Position numbers and translations under genes: made by a program. Below, one piece after another: positions 1 through 4,921 of a DNA stretch of 8,638 nt. The notes under the pieces are model-generated. The model ran no database searches. It had not been told where the DNA came from and saw only the letters and a list, made by a program, of their open reading frames with translations. Origin of the DNA: Candidatus Dadabacteria bacterium UBA2774 (GTDB lineage Bacteria > Desulfobacterota_D > UBA1144 > Nemesobacterales > UBA2774); NCBI GenBank assembly GCA_002352485.1, contig DEIM01000062.1:1-8638 (forward strand), in the 5' to 3' direction. Position 1 is the stretch's first letter. Every line of letters starts with the position of its first letter.

Positions 1-534
1 TTCACTAGAGCCCGCTATTAGAATTGGAGGGTGAGGGTTTTGAAGGGGCTTTGGCTCAAACTTAATATCTGAATACGAGCAGAATTCACCTTCAAATTCA
101 GGTGAATCACTGTTCCAGAGCTCGCGGATGGCTTTGATATATTCATCCGTCATCCGGCCTCTTGATTTTAAAGGCACCCCCAATGTTTCGAATTCTTCTT
201 TCATCCAGCCGGGGCCTACACCGAAGATGACCCTTCCTCCAGATAAAACATCCAGAGTCGCAATCTGTTTTGCTATTACAACGGGGTTTCTGTAGGGAAG
301 TATTATTACGCTTGTGCCAAGAGATATGGTAGTAGTTACAGCGGATATATAGGAGAGTAGCGTGAACGGCTCGTAGAACACCTCTGAGAACATGCCTCGG
401 TGTTTTTCGGGCATCACGATGTGATCGCTCACCCAGACAGAGTCAAAACCCAGCCCTTGGGCTTTAACAGCAATATCAATATTCTCTGAGGCAGAGGCCG
501 TGAGCCTGATAGGAAGACATATACCGAATTTCAT
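1..534 (-). CDS. LLM-class (luciferase-like) F420-type flavin oxidoreductase, C-terminus cut by window edge
   Basis: The reading frame is open from an ATG at 534-532 to the window edge and gives the first 178 residues; full-length family members are usually about 280-320. The protein begins MKFGICLP, the usual first beta strand of the luciferase-like monooxygenase TIM barrel. It then has SDHIVMP (36-42), the strand SLGTSVIILPYRNPVVIAKQ (71-90), TLDVLSGGR (93-101), GVGPGWMKEEFETLGVP (105-121) and the R-G-R-M-T-DEYI segment (125-133). These are hallmarks of the subgroup annotated as LLM-class F420-dependent oxidoreductases. Such enzymes transfer hydride between F420H2 or reduced FMN and varied organic substrates in the cytoplasm; the substrate here cannot be told. 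There is no Shine-Dalgarno site before the ATG. The gene is divergent from the CPBP-like gene at 638. Family assignment is firm, but cofactor choice (F420 versus FMN) is inference. Confidence 0.93.
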   Translation of the reverse strand, partial: MKFGICLPIRLTASASENIDIAVKAQGLGFDSVWVSDHIVMPEKHRGMFSEVFYEPFTLLSYISAVTTTISLGTSVIILPYRNPVVIAKQIATLDVLSGGRVIFGVGPGWMKEEFETLGVPLKSRGRMTDEYIKAIRELWNSDSPEFEGEFCSYSDIKFEPKPLQNPHPPILIAGSSE

Positions 535-637
535 ACTGAACAGTTAGGTTAATGTTATTTAGAGGATTGCCAAATTGCGAGATCGATTGACATCGGTTTT
601 TATCCGCTTTAGCATAATCTGACTCTTAATTAAATTC
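535..637. promoter_or_regulatory. Divergent intergenic region between LLM oxidoreductase and CPBP-like gene
   Basis: This 103-bp spacer must hold the start signals for both divergent genes. On the plus strand a consensus TTGACA lies at 587-592 (entered separately). On the minus strand TTGGCA (573-568) is followed after 16 bp by TAACCT (551-546), a weak -10. It would start transcription only about 5 nt before the LLM ATG. Neither gene has a recognisable Shine-Dalgarno sequence. Confidence 0.4.
587..615 (+). promoter_or_regulatory. Candidate sigma70-type promoter for the CPBP-like gene
   Basis: A perfect -35 TTGACA (587-592) is followed by a 17-bp spacer and TAGCAT (610-615, four of six matches to TATAAT). 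The predicted transcript start is near 622, just upstream of the GTG at 638. CATAAT at 613-618 is an alternative -10 but would need a 20-bp spacer. Confidence 0.5.
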
Positions 638-1534
638 GTGCTCAATACAATGCAAGAAAGCAAGGTATATACAGACTCCGAATATATAGAAAAGACCAGG
701 AACCGCTCGCGCAAAGACTGGGCAATATCTATTATATACCTTATAGCTATTGTTATTTATATAGCCCTAATATGGGCACGTCTGGCGGAGCTGCTGCCGG
801 AGCCTTATAACCGCTGGACATTTATATACGAGCCGTTTATAGGCCAGTGGTGGATAGATAATTTTTTTCTTGATAAGCCCGAATACGTAAGGCTGACAAT
901 ACTCTGGTATATAATCTGCTTTGTATTTTCAATGCTGATACCGTTTATATTGTTTAAGCTAATTGGGCGAAAGCTCACGGATTTCGGTATTGGCATGCTG
1001 AATACTCTCGGGATAAGGCTGACGAGTATTGCCATTCTAGTCTCCATCCCATTCGGGCTCTGGATACAGCTTGCCTCGCCCTACCCACACAAGCTGAGCG
1101 TTATGTACATACTTTCGCTCTTTAACAAGGTCCCGGAGCACTTCCTCATATGCGGTATACTGACGGCCTTTCTGCTGCCGTTGAGACGCCTGCCCAACCC
1201 TGTTTACCTTGCTCCGATTGAAGGCACGAAAGGGAGGAAGGTGCTCCGCTGGCTCGGGATATCGCAGCCGATGACAGTGGATTCTGATAACCGCGCACTT
1301 GCCTGGTTCGGACTCAATTGGACGTCGCTCTTTGCAATCACCGTATCCGGACTGGCATTTTTTATGATACATCTCGGGCGTGACAACTCGGTTGAGATGT
1401 GGCTTTCACTTCCAGGTGGAATAACCATAGCGTATATAACGTTGCGCACTCACTCAATATGGCACGCAATACCCGCGCACTGGACGCTTAACCTAGTGCC
1501 GATGGGGATTATATATCTTTGGGATAAGTATTGA
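638..1534 (+). CDS. CPBP/Rce1-like intramembrane protease family protein, divergent motif 1
   Basis: The 298-residue polytopic membrane protein has hydrophobic segments at about 30-48, 86-108, 124-144, 165-182, 228-246, 253-268 and 282-295. Its C-terminal half resembles the CPBP (CAAX protease and bacteriocin-processing, Abi/Rce1) family. F241-x3-H245 fits motif 2. The stretch TLRTHSIWHAIPAHWTLNL (268-286) fits motif 3, with H281-x3-N285. Motif 1, normally EExxxR, appears as E167-H168-x3-C172, so the first Glu is kept while the second Glu and the Arg are replaced. Motifs 1 and 2 are about 78 residues apart, longer than usual, because of a hydrophilic insert (about 183-227). The family cleaves C-terminal regions of membrane-targeted or sorted proteins; activity here is uncertain. 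The start may be GTG 638 or ATG 650, since neither has a Shine-Dalgarno site. It converges on the DAAO gene with an 11-bp gap. Confidence 0.62.
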   Translation: MLNTMQESKVYTDSEYIEKTRNRSRKDWAISIIYLIAIVIYIALIWARLAELLPEPYNRWTFIYEPFIGQWWIDNFFLDKPEYVRLTILWYIICFVFSMLIPFILFKLIGRKLTDFGIGMLNTLGIRLTSIAILVSIPFGLWIQLASPYPHKLSVMYILSLFNKVPEHFLICGILTAFLLPLRRLPNPVYLAPIEGTKGRKVLRWLGISQPMTVDSDNRALAWFGLNWTSLFAITVSGLAFFMIHLGRDNSVEMWLSLPGGITIAYITLRTHSIWHAIPAHWTLNLVPMGIIYLWDKY

Positions 1535-1545
1535 TTGCTTGGAAC

Positions 1546-2505
1546 TTAGATACTATCAGCTATCTGAATTACCTCTTCCGCGCAGCCCCAGGAAAGCGTG
1601 AATCCGGCGCCGCCGTGGCCGTAGTTGTGGATTACGCGTGCTACGCCCGCAATATCCTCAAGCTCAAGCCTTACCTCTGTCCTGCCGGGCCTGAGACCCA
1701 CTGTGTATCCGAGAACCTCGGCGTTTTTTAACTTAGGTTCAAGTATCCTGCACTTACGCAGTATATCGCTTGACGTATCGGGATCTATATCGAGGCTCCA
1801 GTTGTTCTCCTCCGCCGTACCGCCCAAGATGCAGTCGTTATCGCGGGGGACTATGTATGAGACCGCGAGCGGCCCGAGCTCGTCATTTACTCCCCTGCTA
1901 AGACCAGGGTTGGTCGTCCTTACGAGCTGGCCTCTGATCGGGAACGAATTTTCGTCAGTACACAGCTGACGGCTTCCAAGACCACTGCAATTGACTATTA
2001 AATTATTTTCTCCAGATACTTCGTTGATATCGGACAGATCGTTTTCGAGCACTTCTATTTCGCCGCCGAACTCTATGAAACGCTTCATGAGATAGCGCAT
2101 GTATACCGGAGTCTCTATACGGGGCACTTCGGCAACAAAGCCGCATACATAACCACTGGGCAATTCGTCAGAACGAGCGTTCCTGAACGATCTGACAGCG
2201 CCCTTCCAGAACGGCTCTTCCGCATCATGGTCGAATATTTTCAAAAGCTCAAATACCGAGATGCCCGACTCTGGAACCTTGGTTAGCTCAAGAAATTTCT
2301 TGTAAGAATATGAGGCCCAGCTGAGCACCTTATCTTGTGGGGAGACTTTGTACGGGTACCAATAAGCAGCTGCAACATTGGACGTTGTATCGGGAGGAAG
2401 TGACGCGGCAACTATTCTGACACTGTGGCCATCTTCTAAGAATCTTATGCCGCAGCTAAGCCCCGAGACACCGCATCCGATGATTGTTACCCTCTTTTTA
2501 CCCAA
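1546..2505 (-). CDS. D-amino-acid oxidase (DAAO) family FAD flavoprotein
   Basis: This 319-residue protein matches the DAAO/D-aspartate oxidase family in length and layout. It starts with the FAD Rossmann motif VTIIGCGVSGLSCG (6-19, GxGxxG at G10-G15). It continues with NVAAAYWYPY (43-52), NCSGLGSRQL (172-181), PIRGQLV (189-195), SYIVPRDNDCILGGT (216-230), TVGLRPGRTEVRLE (268-281) and the signature HNYGHGGAGFTLSWGCA (293-309). By family knowledge it oxidatively deaminates D-amino acids to 2-oxo acids, ammonia and H2O2. The Tyr in SYIV and the Arg residues in RPGR-VRLE correspond to the substrate-carboxylate region. No signal peptide is present, so it is probably cytoplasmic. It starts at TTG (2505-2503), one base after the stop of the HugZ-like gene, with GGAG (2518-2515) at 9-nt spacing, which indicates a shared operon. 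Neutral versus acidic D-amino-acid preference cannot be decided. Confidence 0.9.
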   Translation of the reverse strand: MGKKRVTIIGCGVSGLSCGIRFLEDGHSVRIVAASLPPDTTSNVAAAYWYPYKVSPQDKVLSWASYSYKKFLELTKVPESGISVFELLKIFDHDAEEPFWKGAVRSFRNARSDELPSGYVCGFVAEVPRIETPVYMRYLMKRFIEFGGEIEVLENDLSDINEVSGENNLIVNCSGLGSRQLCTDENSFPIRGQLVRTTNPGLSRGVNDELGPLAVSYIVPRDNDCILGGTAEENNWSLDIDPDTSSDILRKCRILEPKLKNAEVLGYTVGLRPGRTEVRLELEDIAGVARVIHNYGHGGAGFTLSWGCAEEVIQIADSI

Positions 2506-2506
2506 T

Positions 2507-3304
2507 TCAGGTTTCTCCGCGAGCTTGCTCGACCATTTCTACGGCTGCATCTCTTGCCTGCTCTGGGGTACTTACTTCCCTTGGGAACCCTACCCTCCTG
2601 CTGTAGTACTCGTCTTGATGTTTAAACCGGACCTGAAAACCCAGCCTGTCTACCGAGGTCATTGAAGCCTCATCACCGTCCTTGCCCAAGAACTCCTTTA
2701 CAATCAAGGCAAGGGCATCCGGGTGGTCTTCATTTACATGCTGAATAATCCCGGAGGCTGAATCAGCGAGCGGGTCTACATCCGCATTTGTGTATTCTTC
2801 TGTGGTAACCCATCCCATAGCGCCGAAGCCGCCTACAAAGTATATGTCTGTAATATCCATACGGTAGAAGGAGAAATCGTCGAAATCGACCCAGTAGCTT
2901 GCGTTTTTATACCGTGATAGATAGGGCTCCCTTACATTTTTCGTTTCATCATCGGGAACCTTAGTTACCAGACCCATAAGTGTGACGCGTGATGCGTCAA
3001 GCGGGTCGCCGCCCGAGTCTGTTTGAGACACAAACAGGCTTGCCTTGGGATTTTGAATCAGATTATGGGTGTGCGTTGCCATGGTGCTTATGAGAAACAC
3101 AGGACGGCCTTTATCGTCAAGCCCGTAGGGCATGAGCGAGCCGAACGGTGAGCCCGGGTGTTTTTCCGACATAGTAGAAAGAGTGCCGGAATTAGTTCTG
3201 TATACAAGTGTCCGCACCCTTTCTGCATAAGTGGGCTCGGGAAATTGAGGTTCGTTTCTTGATGATGTTGTATAGCCGTGAGATTTCGATGAGGTATCTG
3301 TCAT
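2507..3304 (-). CDS. HugZ-like / pyridoxamine 5'-phosphate oxidase-fold protein with C-terminal DUF2470
   Basis: The predicted protein has 265 residues. The frame stays open further upstream to 3460, but that part overlaps the preceding gene. The ATG at 3304-3302 has AGGAG (3317-3313) 8 nt before it, so I place the start there. An FMN-binding-type split-barrel domain covers about 27-170. It includes RTNSGTLSTMS (36-46), PGSPFGSLMPYGLDDKG (50-66), STMATHTHNLIQNPKASLFV (73-92) and FYRMDITDIYFVGGFGAMGW (146-165). The C-terminal DUF2470 domain begins at IIQHVNEDHPDAL (186-198). This order is that of HugZ-type proteins, some of which bind and degrade heme for iron release; others have no proven activity. 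No signal peptide is seen. It sits 65 bp after a small membrane protein gene and 1 bp before the DAAO gene. The fold is secure; heme oxygenase activity is not. Confidence 0.86.
   Translation of the reverse strand: MTDTSSKSHGYTTSSRNEPQFPEPTYAERVRTLVYRTNSGTLSTMSEKHPGSPFGSLMPYGLDDKGRPVFLISTMATHTHNLIQNPKASLFVSQTDSGGDPLDASRVTLMGLVTKVPDDETKNVREPYLSRYKNASYWVDFDDFSFYRMDITDIYFVGGFGAMGWVTTEEYTNADVDPLADSASGIIQHVNEDHPDALALIVKEFLGKDGDEASMTSVDRLGFQVRFKHQDEYYSRRVGFPREVSTPEQARDAAVEMVEQARGET
2515..2518 (-). promoter_or_regulatory. Ribosome binding site that decides the TTG start of the DAAO gene
   Basis: GGAG on the minus strand, inside the last codons of the HugZ-like gene, lies 9 nt before TTG 2505-2503. 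No ATG occurs before the FAD-binding glycine motif, so this site supports the non-ATG start. Confidence 0.6.
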
Positions 3305-3312
3305 TTGGTTTG

Positions 3313-3343
3313 CTCCTAACTTAAAGGTAATCAGGATATTATA
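3313..3343 (-). promoter_or_regulatory. Possible internal -10 box and Shine-Dalgarno site for the HugZ-like/DAAO genes
   Basis: In the 65-bp gap after the small membrane protein gene, the minus strand carries a perfect TATAAT (3343-3338). It is followed by AGGAG (3317-3313) and the ATG at 3304, giving a predicted leader of about 27 nt. The -35 region is poor, so this could be an extra internal promoter or chance. Confidence 0.35.
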
Positions 3344-3369
3344 CGATGACAATATATTTCGGAAAGTGT

Positions 3370-3702
3370 TTAGGTCTTGCGGGGTTTTACATAAACATAT
3401 ACATGGTAGAAGAAGAGTCCCCAGAGAAGGCTGTTTATGCCAAGCAGAATATAGCCCCAAGGGCCTCCGACCAAAGCCAGGGGAAGAATCTCCTGGAAAA
3501 AACTGAGCGGGAAGAGGAAGATGTTTGAAATAAATTCGAATATGCGCTCAATGAATGTAGGAGGAAGCCCGCTGTCCAGTCTTTGGGTTTTGTAATTGAT
3601 CACGCGGGATAGCGAAAAAAGCAGCACGATTATCTGAGCAACCGAGAGAATAAGAATTATTAAAATGGCTTTTATGCTCTTACCAAGAACGCTAAAGGAC
3701 AA
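3370..3702 (-). CDS. Small membrane protein of unknown function
   Basis: I do not recognise a family for this 110-residue protein. It has a clear transmembrane helix at about 10-32 (KAILIILILSVAQIIVLLFS core) and a second at about 82-105. Between them is a hydrophobic, Phe-rich stretch at about 51-75 that may be a third or an amphipathic helix. The C-terminus is short and basic (KPRKT). It starts at TTG (3702-3700) with AGGGGG (3717-3712) 9 nt upstream. It appears to be the first gene of a minus-strand cluster with the HugZ-like and DAAO genes (65-bp gap), though an extra promoter may lie in that gap. Gene reality is supported by the Shine-Dalgarno site, the compact fit between neighbours and the strong membrane-protein character. 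The function is unknown. Confidence 0.6.
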   Translation of the reverse strand: MSFSVLGKSIKAILIILILSVAQIIVLLFSLSRVINYKTQRLDSGLPPTFIERIFEFISNIFLFPLSFFQEILPLALVGGPWGYILLGINSLLWGLFFYHVYVYVKPRKT

Positions 3703-3813
3703 GATTTATTACCCCCTGATTCAAAATTTCATCACTCTACTTCCGTTAAAGATTTAATACATATCTTGAGAGCGGATTTTTAATAATCAAACGCATCGTT
3801 ATAATACATAACC
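3703..3813. promoter_or_regulatory. Divergent intergenic region between the small membrane protein operon and obg
   Basis: This 111-bp AT-rich spacer holds AGGGGG (3717-3712, minus), the Shine-Dalgarno site for the TTG start at 3702. It also holds TATAAT (3800-3805, plus) upstream of obg. I found no convincing minus-strand -35/-10 pair and no long inverted repeat. Confidence 0.4.
3777..3805 (+). promoter_or_regulatory. Candidate obg promoter implying a leaderless transcript
   Basis: A perfect -10 TATAAT (3800-3805) lies only 8 bp before the obg ATG (3814-3816). The -35 at 17-bp spacing is TTTTTA (3777-3782), only a partial match. Transcription from this box would start at about 3812-3814, at the start codon itself. 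This agrees with the lack of any Shine-Dalgarno sequence. Confidence 0.4.
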
Positions 3814-4848
3814 ATGGTCAAGTTTATAGATGAAGCAAAGATATACATAAAGTCAGGTGACGGAGGCAGGGGCTGCGTGAGTTTTAGACGCGAGAAGTAC
3901 GTACCCCACGGAGGGCCAAACGGCGGGGACGGCGGAAACGGCGGGGACGTGGTAGTGATCGCGAAACGCAATATGTCCTCCTTACTCGACCACCGCTACC
4001 AGCAGCACTACAGGGCCAGGAGAGGTGAGCACGGAAGGGGTAAGGACCAGCACGGGAAGAACGCGGAGGACCTATACATACCGGTGCCGCTAGGCACAAT
4101 AATAAAAGACCAAGAGTCAGGAGATATATTAGGGGACCTGACTAATGACGGTGAAACCCTGATAGTCGCCAGAGGAGGAAGAGGAGGGAGAGGAAACGCA
4201 CGCTTTATTACCTCTACCAACCAGGCACCCAAGAACGCAGACCCGGGCGGAGAGGGAGAAGAGAAAACATTACTCCTCGAGCTCAAGCTGCTTGCGGACG
4301 TTGGTATTATCGGGTTCCCAAACGCGGGGAAATCGACCTTAATTTCCAGAATCTCTGCGGCTCGGCCTAAGATTGCCGATTACCCTTTTACTACACTCGT
4401 CCCTAACCTCGGGGTAGTGAGCTACGGGGATGGCGCGACATTCGTAGTAGCCGATATTCCCGGACTGATCGAAGGGGCCCATGAGGGCGCGGGCCTTGGG
4501 ATACAATTCCTAAGGCACATAGAGCGTACTAAAGTATTGGTGCACATGATAGATCTATCCCCTATCACAGACCGAGACCCCGTGGAAGACTACGAGACTA
4601 TGAATAACGAGCTTAAGTCATATAGCGAGGAGCTGTACGGGAAGCCCCAGATAGTGGCGGCAAATAAGATAGATATTACTGAGGCTGTGGAGAGGCTAAA
4701 AGAGCTTAAAGAATATTGTGATAAATTAGAGATAACACTTTTTCCTATATCTTCTGCTACCGGAGAGGGCCTGGAGGAACTGAAATGGGGAATTGTGAAG
4801 CTCCTGGATAATATACGAATTCAAGATCTGGCGGAACCAAGCGACTAG
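3814..4848 (+). CDS. obgE: Obg family GTPase (ObgE/CgtA)
   Basis: This 344-residue protein is a complete Obg. The glycine-rich Obg fold spans about 1-158, including GDGGRGCVSFRREKYVPHGG (15-34) and GGRGGRGNARF (121-131). The GTPase domain then has G1 GFPNAGKST (167-175), G2 YPFTTL (190-195), G3 DIPGLIEGA (214-222), G4 NKID (284-287) and G5 SSATG (313-317). There is no C-terminal OCT domain, so it is shorter than E. coli ObgE, as in many bacteria. By family knowledge it is an essential cytoplasmic GTPase that binds the 50S ribosomal subunit and acts in ribosome maturation and stress or ppGpp signalling. The ATG at 3814 gives the canonical MVKFIDEAKI start but has no Shine-Dalgarno site. The usual neighbours rplU and rpmA are absent here. 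All catalytic motifs are intact. Confidence 0.98.
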   Translation: MVKFIDEAKIYIKSGDGGRGCVSFRREKYVPHGGPNGGDGGNGGDVVVIAKRNMSSLLDHRYQQHYRARRGEHGRGKDQHGKNAEDLYIPVPLGTIIKDQESGDILGDLTNDGETLIVARGGRGGRGNARFITSTNQAPKNADPGGEGEEKTLLLELKLLADVGIIGFPNAGKSTLISRISAARPKIADYPFTTLVPNLGVVSYGDGATFVVADIPGLIEGAHEGAGLGIQFLRHIERTKVLVHMIDLSPITDRDPVEDYETMNNELKSYSEELYGKPQIVAANKIDITEAVERLKELKEYCDKLEITLFPISSATGEGLEELKWGIVKLLDNIRIQDLAEPSD

Positions 4849-4906
4849 CTGCTATTTATAGAACGAGTAAATCTATTGATTCGAATTTCAATTTATGTTA
4901 TTCAGT

Positions 4907-4915
4907 AGGAGGAGG
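4907..4915 (+). promoter_or_regulatory. Strong extended Shine-Dalgarno site deciding the beta-helix gene start
   Basis: AGGAGGAGG lies 6 nt before ATG 4922. The frame is also open from an ATG at 4895, but that would place this site inside the coding region, where it would read as an Arg run. The start is therefore 4922. Confidence 0.85.
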
Positions 4916-4921
4916 AATAAC

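Noticed and set aside
1037..1372. Minus-strand frame opposite the CPBP-like gene
   Set aside because: It is antisense to a coherent membrane protein, with no domain and a charged, low-plausibility translation.
3305..3460. Upstream extension of the HugZ-like frame by 52 codons
   Set aside because: It overlaps the small membrane protein gene and has no family similarity. The ATG at 3304 has an AGGAG site at ideal spacing.
3749..3767. Small inverted repeat AAGAT-n9-ATCTT in the obg upstream spacer
   Set aside because: Arms of only 5 bp in AT-rich DNA are expected by chance, and there is no T-run or known operator match.
4895..4921. Upstream ATG giving the beta-helix protein nine more residues
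   Set aside because: The extension would translate the AGGAGGAGG ribosome binding site as Arg residues. ATG 4922 has the correct spacing and starts a good signal peptide.
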